From: Streptomyces sp. NBC_01241
Lineage (GTDB): Bacteria > Actinomycetota > Actinomycetes > Streptomycetales > Streptomycetaceae
Direction of reading: 5' to 3'
NCBI RefSeq assembly: GCF_041435435.1
Contig: NZ_CP108494.1
Span: 248,001-312,000, forward strand
Length of the DNA: 64,000 bases
In this document: piece after piece, positions 17,764 to 26,071 of the stretch
Layout: each line of letters starts with the position of its first letter
Numbering within the stretch: the stretch's first letter is position 1
The notes under the pieces: model-generated
What the model saw: only the letters and a program-made list of their open reading frames with translations
The model's database searches: none
Told to the model about the DNA's origin: nothing
Translations under genes and position numbers: made by a program

Positions 17764-18594
17764 ATGAGCGAGCGCAAGCCCTACAAGACCGACGTGAGCG
17801 ACGAGCAGTGGGCGCTGGTCGAGCCTGTGATCGCCGCGTGGAAGGCCGCGCATCCCTCGGTCAGCGGCCATCAGGGCCGGTACGCGATGCGGGAGATCGT
17901 CAACGCGCTGCTCTACCAGGGCCGGACCGGTTGCCAGTGGGAGCTGCTCCCACACGACTTTCCGCCACCCGGTGCGGTGAAGTACTACTTCTACACCTGG
18001 CGTGACGACGGCATCGACCAGACCATTCACGACCTGTTGCGCTGGCAGGTGCGGGAAATGGCGCGTCGGAAGGCGGACCCGAGCCTGGTGGTGCTCGACA
18101 CCCAGAGCGTGCACGCGGCGGCCGGAGTGCCCGCTGAGTCGACGGGGTGCGATGCAGCAAAAAAAGTACCGGGCCGCAAGCGCGGCCTGGCCGTTGACGT
18201 TCTGGGGTTGGTGATCGCGGTGGTCGTGGCGGCCGCGTCTGCGCACGAGAACGCCGTCGGGATCGCGCTGCTGGACAAGGTCGCCGCCGACACCGACACC
18301 GTGCAGAAGGCCCTGGTCGACCAGGGCTTCAAGAACGCCGTCGTCGCGCACGGGGAGAAGGTGGGCATCGAGGTGGAGGTCGTGGAGCGCAATCCCGCGC
18401 AGACCGGGTTCGTTCCCCAGGCCAAGCGGTGGGTCGTGGAACGCGCCTATGGGATCTTGATGCTGCACCGCAGGCTGGTGCGCGACTACGAGCATCTGCC
18501 CCGCAGTTCGGAGTCGCGGGTGTACTGGGCGATGACCGCGGTGATACTGCGTCGGCTGACCGCGGCGACCGTGCCCGCCTGGCGCACCGCATGA
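17764..18594 (+). CDS. IS5-family transposase
   Basis: A 276-residue DDE transposase with the DUF4096-type N-terminus (VSDEQWALVEPVI). Catalytic candidates are D112 (VVLDTQSVH), D186 (ALVDQGFKN) and E226 (RWVVERAYG). The stop overlaps the next ATG (ATGA, 18591-18594). It is similar throughout to the transposase at 37142-37972, with the same two-gene layout. It appears intact. Confidence 0.92.
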   Translation: MSERKPYKTDVSDEQWALVEPVIAAWKAAHPSVSGHQGRYAMREIVNALLYQGRTGCQWELLPHDFPPPGAVKYYFYTWRDDGIDQTIHDLLRWQVREMARRKADPSLVVLDTQSVHAAAGVPAESTGCDAAKKVPGRKRGLAVDVLGLVIAVVVAAASAHENAVGIALLDKVAADTDTVQKALVDQGFKNAVVAHGEKVGIEVEVVERNPAQTGFVPQAKRWVVERAYGILMLHRRLVRDYEHLPRSSESRVYWAMTAVILRRLTAATVPAWRTA

Positions 18595-19013
18595 CCGGCG
18601 GGGATCTGACCCTCGGCGCGGTGCTGGCACGCCGGGAGGAGCGGGAACGCGAGATCGCCGCGCAGGCCGAGACGACGCGGGAACAGATCACGCAGCTGAC
18701 CACACAGCTCGACGAACTCGGCCGGGCCGCCGAAGAAGTCCGGATCACCCGCAAGACACTGCTGGAACTGCCCGACCCGCAACCGCCCGCGCCGCCGGCA
18801 CCGAAACTGCCGGACCATCCGGCCTACCAGCAGATCACGGCGGTGTTCACCGCGGCCGACCATCCGCTGCGTGCGCGGCAGGTGTGCGAGGCGATGGACC
18901 TTACGGTCGCACCCAACAACATCAACAACGTCCGCCTCAAGCTCAAGCGGCTGGCCGACCGCGGGATCCTGGCCGAGACCGAGCCAGGCTTGTTCACCCA
19001 GCCTCGGCCGTAG
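18591..19013 (+). CDS. Coiled-coil/winged-helix partner protein of the IS5 transposase
   Basis: A 140-residue protein starting in the transposase stop codon (ATGA), so translation is coupled. Residues about 8-50 form a Glu/Arg/Gln-rich coiled coil, then EVRITRKTLLELPD, a Pro-rich linker, and a C-terminal winged helix (DHPAYQQITAVFTAADHPL, then LKLKRLADRGILAE). The EN(LV)RITRKTLL and DHPAYQQI segments recur in the truncated copy at 36886-37145. The gene lies inside the inverted repeats. Function is unknown; a regulatory or DNA-bridging partner is inferred. Confidence 0.8.
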   Translation: MTGGDLTLGAVLARREEREREIAAQAETTREQITQLTTQLDELGRAAEEVRITRKTLLELPDPQPPAPPAPKLPDHPAYQQITAVFTAADHPLRARQVCEAMDLTVAPNNINNVRLKLKRLADRGILAETEPGLFTQPRP

Positions 19014-19235
19014 TCGACCGACGTCGCCACGACCTGCCCGCTTGTCCCACACGAAACGAAGAATCGGGCATCAGGTCTCATACCGCCCTCTCAGACCCGA
19101 CCGAGCGGCTGACGGCAGCATCGCCGCCGGTCACGCGAAGCAGGCTTCCGCTCCTGCGGTTCGGTGCCTTGGCCGGCTGAGCAGTGTCTTCAAAGGATTT
19201 CGTTTTGGTGGATCACGGCTGGGTGGTGATTCAGT

Positions 19236-19430
19236 GCCATGAACTCTCCGGTGCGGAGCGGGCGTTCGTCCGTCCGCCGCTGCCTGCGTTCCTGCGTGGC
19301 AGGAGGCGGTCGGACGACCGCAGCCGTGCTGGCCGGGGTCGTGGGGAGGTTCTGTGCAGGGCTGCTTGGCGGGGACGCGCCTGAGCAGTGCGGCCTCCTG
19401 GGCCACGCCACAGGTCCGCTTTCGCCGAAG
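19236..19430 (+). pseudogene. Degenerate IS5-type transposase N-terminus
   Basis: Two overlapping frames carry pieces of one transposase start: ELSGAERAFVRPPLPAFLRG in one frame, and VLAGVVGRFCAGLLGGDAPE in another, where intact relatives read like VWKFRTG and WRDVPERYG. At least one frameshift and many substitutions are present. The rest of 19091-19551 holds nothing else I can support. Confidence 0.5.
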
Positions 19431-19599
19431 GGCCAGGGAGGAATACGCATTCAACTACGGGGGCGGCAGGCACGGCAGGAAGCGGCCCGTGGTCAGGCCA
19501 GCCTCTCCCACACGAGTTCGGCCGTGCGCTCCGCGCCCCACAGTCGGGTGGGGGTCTGTACGGTAACCGGTGTAACTCCCGAGCTGGAAGCGACAGTTG

Positions 19600-20141
19600 A
19601 TGACTGACGTGATGAGTGACATCAAGGCCGGGGAGGCCGCCGTGGGTGCGCTGGATGCTGTGGATGACAGTCTGGTTGCCGAACTGGTGGCCCGGGCCCA
19701 GGCCGGCGGAGTGAAGCTGACCGGCGAGGGCGGCCTTCTGGCGGAGCTGACGCGCAAGGTGCTGGAGTCCGCGCTGGAGGGTGAGCTGACCGACCACCTC
19801 GGACACGAGCCCGGTGAACGGGTCGAGGGCGGCCGGGAGAATTACCGCAACGGCCACCGGTCCAAGACCGTGACCACCGAGGTCGGCCCGGTGGAGATCG
19901 CGGTGCCGCGGGACCGGGCGGGCACGTTCGAACCGCAGCTGGTCAAGAAGCGCCAGCGGCGCCTGGGCGGCGTGGACGAGATGGTCCTGTCCCTGTCCGC
20001 GAAGGGCCTTACCCACGGCGAGATCTCCGCCCACCTGGCCGAGGTCTACGGCACGGAGGTCTCCAAGACCACTGTCTCCACGATCACCGACAGCGTGATG
20101 GCCGGCATGGCCGAATGGCAGAACCGTCCCCTGGACAGCGG
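19600..20141 (+). pseudogene. IS256-family transposase, 5' half
   Basis: About 180 residues of an IS256 (Mutator) transposase: a GLLAELTRKVLESALEGE region, then NYRNGHRSKTV and the AEVYGTEVSKTTVSTITD helix-turn-helix. The ATG at 19600 is used. It stops at RPLDSG where IS30 inserted; the DDE core is on the far side, starting at 22690. Confidence 0.88.
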
Positions 20142-20165
20142 GCGGTTTCTAGCGGTGATTGCGAA

Positions 20166-21179
20166 TCACGGAAACTGTGATGCTATGCCCCAGTCTTGCA
20201 TGACCTCGGACGGAGTACGGTCTCCCAGGACCATTCGGGGGCGCTCGTTGAGCTGACGGGCCACGGCCGTCAGGTTGCGCAGGGAGTGGACCGTAAGGTC
20301 GGTGCCCTTGGGGAAGTACTGCCGCAGCAGCCCGTTGATGTTCTCGTTGGTGCCGCGCTGCCAGGGAGAATGAGGATCGCAGAAATAGATCCGGAAGCCG
20401 GAGAGGGCCTCTATCTCTTCATGGAGGACGAGCTCGCGCCCCTGGTCCCAGGTCAGGGTCCGCCGCAACGCTCGTGGCAGATCGGCGGTCTGCGAGACCA
20501 GGGCGTCGCGCATCGGCTGGGCCTTCCAGCCGTGCGGCAGGTGGATCAGGCGAACGAAGCGGGTCGTGCGGTCGACGAGGGTGCCTATAGCGGACCGCTG
20601 AGCGCGTCCGATGATGAGGTCTCCCTCCCAATCGCCGGGCGTTTCACGATCGTTGACCGTGGCGGGTCGGTCATGGACGAGCGTCATGTTCTTGATCTTG
20701 TTGGGTGAGACGACGCCACGGCGTTGCCGCTTGCGGCGGGTGCGTCCGGTGCGCAGTCGGCCCTCACCCTTGCCCAGAAGGCCAGCGAACAGGCCACGGT
20801 AGATCGTCTCCGGACAGGCCCGCATGCGAGGGTTGTTCGGGTGCTCGCGTGCGAGGTGTCGAGCAATCTGCTGCGGGGACCACTTCTCGTCGAGCTTCTC
20901 GCGCACTGCCGCGCGCAGGGGTCCGTGGTCGCGGAGTTTCTCTTCTTTGGGGCGTTGGCGACGCAGGAGCGCCTGGTTGTGTGCCCACCAGGGTTCGTAC
21001 TCCCCGTTCTCCTTCCGGCCGCGTCCAATCTCCCGGTAGACCGTCGAAACGCTCTTGCCGATCTCGGCGGCGATGACGACCGGGCTCCGCCCGGCGCGCA
21101 GACCGTCGGCGATGGCGATCCGGTCGTCCTGGGTCAGGAAGCGTGGCGAGATGGGAGGGTGAAGTTCCCCCACGATCAT
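20166..21179 (-). pseudogene. IS30-family transposase, C-terminal part
   Basis: About 337 residues carrying the IS30 second helix-turn-helix (IAAEIGKSVSTVYREIGRG) and DDE core (GDWEGDLIIG, LVDRTTRF, then SPWQRGTNENINGLLRQYFP). The N-terminal 52 residues lie at 22488-22643 beyond the inserted IS3. The two parts join in frame as GSMIVGELHPP. Confidence 0.9.
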
Positions 21180-21192
21180 GGACAGCGAATGT

Positions 21193-22138
21193 TTACGCTG
21201 CGTGGGTGAGATCTTGGGCCGCCAGGGCCCTGGTCTCGATCGGGGTGACGTAGCCGTAGACCGGATGCTTGCGCAGACGGGTTCGGTTGTATTCGACCTC
21301 GATAAAGCGGAAGACGTCCGCGCGAGCAGCCTCGTGGGACTCCCAGACGGTGGTCCCGATCTCCGCTTTCAGCAAACCGAAAAAGCTTTCAGCCGCGGCG
21401 TTATCGTAACATGACCCGGTTCGTCCCATGCTCTGGCTCAGCTTCAACTCCCGTATCAGCTTGCGGTATTCACTCGACGTGTACTCCGATCCGCGATCCG
21501 AGTGTGCGATGCAGTCCTCCCTCAGGGCGCCGCGGCCGGCGGCCATCTTCAGGGCGCCGACAACAAGTTCGGCGCGATGGTGGTCGGCCATCGCGTACCC
21601 GATCACCTCGCGGGTCGCCAGATCGATGACCGTCGCCAGATACCACCAGCCGGCGAGTGTGGGCAGATATGTGATGTCCGAGACCAGTTTCGTGCCGGGC
21701 TCGGCGGCGGTGAAGTCCCTCCCGACCAGGTCCGGCGACGGGGCCGCCTTGGTGTCGGCCTTGGTCAGGCTGCGGCGCTTGCGGCGGGTGATCCCGCGGA
21801 TGTCGCGCTCGCGCATGATCCGCTCGACCTTCTTCCGATTGATCCGCCTGCCCCCGCGTCGCAGTTTCGCGGTCACCCGCGGGGCCCCGTAAGCCCCACG
21901 GGAATCGGCGTGGATCTGCCGGATCTCCCCGGCGAGCTCGTCCTCGGCCGCCTGGCGCACCTCGGCGGCGGGCCGCGCGGCAAGCCAGACGTAATACGCC
22001 GATCGCGCCACCTTCAACGCCCGGCACAGCAGACTCACGCCGTAGCCGCCGGGATTGTCCTCGGATGCCTTCTCCGCGTCGATGAACCGGTAGCGCGCGG
22101 CTACTTCGTCTTCTGCCGCGCGAAGAAGGCGGTCGCTT
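21193..22138 (-). CDS. IS3-family transposase OrfB (integrase core)
   Basis: The integrase half of an IS3 transposase. An HTH_21-like SRGAYGAPRVTAKLRRGG precedes the DDE core with D in VSDITYLP, D in HSDRGSEYTS and E in DNAAAESFFGLLK. The frame overlaps the end of OrfA in the -1 register, so it is normally made as an OrfAB fusion by programmed frameshifting. An internal ATG at 22038 gives 281 residues. It looks intact. Confidence 0.88.
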
Positions 22139-22406
22139 TTCCCAGCACCTCGATCGTCTGTTCCTGCTCGCGGACCTTGCGTCGCAGCCGGACCAGTTCC
22201 TCACGCTCCGCGGTGGTCAACACCCCGGCCGGCCCCTCGCCCCGGTCGATCGCGGCCTGCTTCACCCAGCCCCGCAGCCCTTCGGAGCTCACCCCGAGCT
22301 CACGGGCCACCTCCGTCACCGTCCGCCCGGAGGAGCGGACCAGCCCGACCGCGTCCCGCTTGAACTCGGCCGTGTACCGCTTGCTCGTATTGCTCTTCTT
22401 GCTCAC
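22101..22406 (-). CDS. IS3-family OrfA
   Basis: A 101-residue HTH_8-type protein: KRYTAEFKRDAVGLVRSSG, then TVTEVARELGVSSEGLRGWV as helix-turn-helix, and a leucine-zipper-like tail ending EVLGKATAFFARQ, which is typical of OrfA. It overlaps OrfB and supplies DNA binding for the OrfAB transposase. Confidence 0.92.
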   Translation of the reverse strand: MSKKSNTSKRYTAEFKRDAVGLVRSSGRTVTEVARELGVSSEGLRGWVKQAAIDRGEGPAGVLTTAEREELVRLRRKVREQEQTIEVLGKATAFFARQKTK

Positions 22407-22487
22407 TACCTGGATCTGCTTCCTCCGGAACCTGTCGTCCCAGTATCAGGCTGTCCAGCTCCAGGGTGGAACTTCAGGGTCAGGAAT

Positions 22488-22643
22488 GATCATGCTTCCA
22501 GCATCGATGAACCAGTTGGACCCGCAGCTCACCGATACGCCCACTTGGCGGGCGGCCGCTGCCCCCTTCAGGCCCTTGCGCCGCAGCTCGAAGTACCGCC
22601 GTCTGGCCGACGACGGCATGCGATTGGCTCCTCCACGAGGCAT
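22488..22643 (-). pseudogene. IS30-family transposase, N-terminal part
   Basis: 52 residues starting MPRGGANRMPSSARRRYFEL, then the first helix-turn-helix LKGAAAARQVGVSVS. The ATG at 22643 has GGGGAG upstream. It is cut at GSMI by the IS3 and continues at 21179. Confidence 0.85.
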
Positions 22644-22689
22644 GCGAACCATCTCCCCTTGGATGTTCGCAACCACCGATCGAATTCAA

Positions 22690-23439
22690 GGCGTGTATCC
22701 GGTCGTCTTCATCGACTGCGTGAACGTGAAGGTCAGGGATGGGCAGGTCGCCAACCGGCCCGTCTACATGGCCTTGGCCGTGACGGCGGAGGGGCATCGG
22801 GACATCCTGGGCCTGTGGGTCGGCGACGGCGGCGAGGGCGCCAAGTACTGGCTGCAGGTCCTTACCGAGATCAAGAACCGGGGCGCCCGTGATGTGCTGA
22901 TGCTGGTCTGCGACGGCCTGACCGGTCTTCCGGACGCGGTCAACACGGTCTGGCCTGCGACGATCGTGCAAACGTGCGTGGTTCACCTCCTGCGGAACAG
23001 CTTCCGTTACGCGGCCAGGCAGGACTGGGAGAAGATCGCGAAGGCGCTCAAGCCCATCTACACCGCGCCGACCGAGGACGCCGCCCTGGAACGCTTCATG
23101 GAGTTCAATGAGGCCTGGGGAAGGAAATACCCGGCGATCGTGCGGCTGTGGGAAAGCGCCTGGGCGGAGTTCGTCCCCTTCCTCCAGTTCGATATTGAGA
23201 TCCGGAAAATCGTGTGCACCACCAACGCAATCGAGTCCGTCAACGCCCGTATCCGCAAGGCCGTGAGGGCCCGCGGGCACTTCCCCACTGAACAGGCCGC
23301 GCTCAAGTGCGTCTACCTCGCGGTGATGAGCCTGGACCCCAAGGGCACCGGAAGCAAGCGCTGGACCATGCGCTGGAAAGCCGCACTCCAAGCCTTCGAC
23401 ATCACCTTCGACGGCCGGCTCACTGCCGGACGCCGGTAG
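22690..23439 (+). pseudogene. IS256-family transposase, 3' half
   Basis: The DDE core resumes as GVYPVVFIDCVNVKVRDGQ (first Asp), LMLVCDGLTGLPDAV (second Asp) and CTTNAIESVNARIRKAVRARG (Glu and signature), ending at 23439. With the 5' half it makes a normal ~430-residue Mutator transposase, so the gene is broken only by insertion. Confidence 0.9.
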
Positions 23440-23478
23440 AAACAATCAACCGAGTCCCACCGTTCGCTGTACAGACCC

Positions 23479-23923
23479 GTCTCCAGACGCTCCTGCATCT
23501 TGGTACGGCTGTGGTCGTACCGGTCGGGCACCACGGCAGGGCCGAGTTCCAGAAAGTTGTGCGCTTTCACAAGGTGATCAACGGACGCCACGAGCAGAGT
23601 CAGCACCGAGAAGACCAACACCGTCACCAGGGCGGCGTTCCCGGCGACCAGGCCTTATGGTGACCGGCTTGCACGGCTGACCAGGCCGCGAGTCCCGGGC
23701 TGGACACAGCAGCCAGAGCCAACGCTGTCCCGCACCGTCGGGCGCGCCGCCTTTTCCAAGCAAGGTCGCGTTCGTCCTGCCTGACGGACACCTGCAGGCT
23801 TCTGATTCGCTCCGACACCGCTAACGGAGTGCCCTGCGTGCTGCTGGCCAACTCTGCTCCTGATCCTGCAGGTTATACGACGGCGAGGATCCGAGTATCA
23901 GGTGATGCCAGGCCGTCCCTCAG
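23479..23923. other. Gap with a possible membrane-protein remnant
   Basis: On the minus strand about 23480-23633 reads a hydrophobic segment TVLVFSVLTLLVASVDHLV followed by KAHNFLELGPAVVPDRYDH, ending at the IS256 inverted repeat. It could be the N-terminus of a membrane protein cut by that element, but it has no clear start signal. Nothing else is evident before the IS1380 target duplication at 23919-23923. Confidence 0.3.
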
Positions 23924-25601
23924 CCCGGATCCACCGGCTTGATTCCGGAGTGATCGTTTCGGGGTTGTCTTGGCGGTTGGCGAGATGATCTGGCTGTTCG
24001 GGCAGGGAGTATCCGCTGGTCTGTCCAGCTCTTCCACGTGTTCGGCGGTCTCGGGCCCTTGCGGGCGGGGTGGTCAGGGCTTCTCAGGCTGTGGGTGGTG
24101 GCGCGTGCACGAGGTCGAAGAGCTGGGTGAAGTCGTCGGCCCAGGGCCAGTGTTCGGGCAGGTGGAGGGTGAGGCGCCGGGCGGAGCGGGCCGGGCGGGC
24201 GGGCGGGCACGTTGATCAGGTGGTCGCGGATCGTTGCGGTGGTGGCCTTGGCGTGGAAGGCGGACGCCAGGGAGCCGGCGGCGCGGGTCAGATTGTGCGC
24301 GAGAGCGGCCAGCGCGAGCCAGGCGGCGTTCGCCTGGAAGTGCCCGGAGGGGGCGTGGGCGAACGGGCCGTTCTTCAAGTCCGCGATCACCTGTTCCACG
24401 ACAGCGTGCCGCCTGTGCTCACGTTCGGCATCGGACAGGGAGAGCGGAGAGTCGGTGAACGCGGCGTGGTAGCGCCAGGTATCGAAGAGTGCGCCCTGTC
24501 CCTCGGGCACCGCTGCCGGGTTGAGCCGTTTGACGCGGCGCACGATCAGACGGGCGGTGGCCTGCTGCTTCTTCGGCTTGGAGGTGAAGGCGGTGTAGGT
24601 GGTCTCGGCTATCTCGGCGTCCGAGATCCAGCACTGCCCCTCCTCGTCCCACACGGCCTTGGGGTACTTGATCGCCTTCCACGCGGCTTCGTCGATGCCC
24701 GCGATCGCGGCCTTGACCGAGGCGTTCATCCGCACGGTGACCGAGAACCGGACGCCCAGGGCCCGGCAGGCGTTCACGATATTGGCGCCGTAGAACGCGG
24801 AGTCGGCCCGCACGACCAGCAGCCCGTTCGCGCCGCACGCTCTTGCGGTGCGGATCGATTCGGCGACGAACGCGGCCGCACCTCGGGCGGAGTTGGACGG
24901 TCCCTTGCGCAGGCGGGTGGCGACGATCACCGGAGCGGCCAGCGGGGTGGAGACGATCCCGATCAGCGCGTTCAAGCCCTTGACCTTGCTGTATCCGTAG
25001 CCGGCGCCCTGCTTGGCGTAGCCGTAGGTGCGACGGATCGTGTCGTCGATGTCCACGTAGGCCACTTGGTCGGCGCCGGGCAGCAGCGGGGTGTGCGCGG
25101 CCAGTTCGGGTAGGAACCGGCGGGCCACCGCGTGCAGTTGCTTCACGTGTCCGTGGCTGAAGGAGCGCAGGTACGAGCCCAGCGTGGACGGCGCCCGCAC
25201 CCCGCTGAACAGCCGCGGCAGCCCACCGTGCCGCAGCCGGTCCATGTCATCGATGCTGTCCGCCCCGGCGACCATGCCGCCGACCAGCGACATCAGCTTC
25301 GCCGCGGGGAAGGCCCCGGTGCCGTCCGTCGAGGCCGGCAGCCGGACGTGCTCGTCGACGAGTGCGGGCAGTCCGCACCGCTCAGCCAGCCGCACCACCG
25401 GGGCCAGCCCGCCGTAGCCGACCAGATTCGGATCATCAAACCGTGCGGAGACCCTCGCTGCGGCATGGGAAGATTGCATCTCGGAAGTGCCCTCGTGGTC
25501 GTGCGTGCTGGAAGCGTGAAGAACTCCCATCATCGCAGGTCACAGGGCACTTCCTCGTTTCCGGAGAGGCTATCCACAGGCATCGAGCCGGTGGATCCGG
25601 G
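23924..25601 (-). mobile_element. IS1380-family element, copy 1 (frameshifted)
   Basis: Both ends begin CCCGGATCCACCGGCT. The target CTCAG is duplicated at 23919-23923 and 25602-25606. It is 1,678 bp, 4 bp longer than copies 2 and 3, because a CCCG unit is present four times instead of three inside the transposase gene. Confidence 0.93.
24084..25533 (-). pseudogene. IS1380-family transposase, copy 1, broken by +4 bp
   Basis: Almost identical to the 481-residue copies at 47024-48469 and 62040-63485 up to DHLINVPARP. There a fourth CCCG unit (near 24195-24210 on the plus strand) shifts the frame, replacing the last ~40 residues. Without the slip the stop would lie at 24084. The catalytic part is unaffected, including AYVDIDDTIRRTYGYA and LLVVRADSAFYG, so some activity cannot be excluded. 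Confidence 0.88.
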
Positions 25602-25606
25602 CTCAG

Positions 25607-26071
25607 GCGATCGACCCGGCTGTGACACGCCCCATACAAAACTCCGGACCTGCAAAGAGGCCCGCCCCGGCAGGGGGTTCCGTCACCGGTAGGCCCTCCG
25701 CGTGTAAGCGCCGGCCGGCCCCCTGACGTCGCGCCGACCAACTACGAAAAACGGCAGCGCGGCCTGGCCTCCAGACGGCGTCTCGTGAACAGGAGGAAGA
25801 CCGGTTTCAAAAATCGGCCCTTCCCCGAGGTCTGCTGGGCGGGGGTGGACGACCTGGCCCGCTGGAGCGGGTCGGTCGTCCACCCCCCAGGAATCCACGC
25901 TGGTCAGCCTCCGAACAGCCCTGGACGAGAACCGGTCCTCACGGCCGCTGCGGCCGGAGCGGCTGCGGACCGATGTCGTCCTCCTGGTGCTCAACGCTGT
26001 ACGTCTGACCCGAATCCTGACCCGCGCACCCGGACCGGCGCTGCCCCTCCTGCTCATTGGGGTGGCCCGGG
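25607..26071. other. Non-coding gap downstream of the replication-relaxation gene
   Basis: No gene with a start and ribosome-binding site is visible on either strand. The main structure is the long hairpin at 25842-25886. Confidence 0.5.
25842..25886. terminator. Two-tier hairpin (terminator or origin-like structure)
   Basis: GGGGTGGACGACC (25842-25854) pairs with GGTCGTCCACCCC (25874-25886), and within the loop CCCGCT pairs with AGCGGG (25858-25871). It lies 190 bp beyond the stop of the gene at 26072. A transcription terminator is simplest; a plasmid replication structure is possible because that gene is a replication-relaxation protein. Confidence 0.6.

Larger units (their letters stand above)
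17662..19090 (+). mobile_element. IS5-family element with translationally coupled second gene
   Basis: GTGGGCGGTATGAGA (17662-17676) matches the complement of 19076-19090 at 14 of 15 positions. Flanks TTA and TCA fit a TNA target with one change. The 1,429-bp element holds a transposase and a coiled-coil/winged-helix gene overlapping by 4 nt. Confidence 0.8.
21180..22487 (-). mobile_element. IS3-family element inserted in the IS30 transposase
   Basis: GATCATG occurs on both sides (21174-21180 and 22488-22494) and contains the target duplication, since one copy restores the IS30 frame. The ends resemble each other weakly (GACAGCGAATGTT against GACCCTGAAGTT). The exact duplication length within the 7 bp is unresolved. 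Confidence 0.75.
20142..22689 (-). mobile_element. IS30-family element, itself split by an IS3
   Basis: Left end 20151-20164 (AGCGGTGATTGCGAA-like) matches the complement of the right end with ATCGGTGGTTGCGAA at the same 9-nt offset. GG is present on both sides (20140-20141, 22690-22691), which fits the 2-bp duplication of IS30. Removing it restores the IS256 frame as LDSGVYPVV. Confidence 0.75.
19552..23478 (+). mobile_element. IS256-family element split by nested IS30 and IS3 insertions
   Basis: GGGTCTGTAC at 19552-19561 matches the complement at 23469-23478, and similarity continues inward. The transposase frame begins at 19600, is interrupted at 20141, and resumes at 22690 to end at 23439. 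No clear target duplication flanks the outer ends. Confidence 0.75.

Noticed and set aside
24070..25113. Long frames antisense to all three IS1380 transposases (also 47444-48583 and 62460-63599)
   Set aside because: They recur only because the IS recurs, and show no family features. The transposase strand is well supported.
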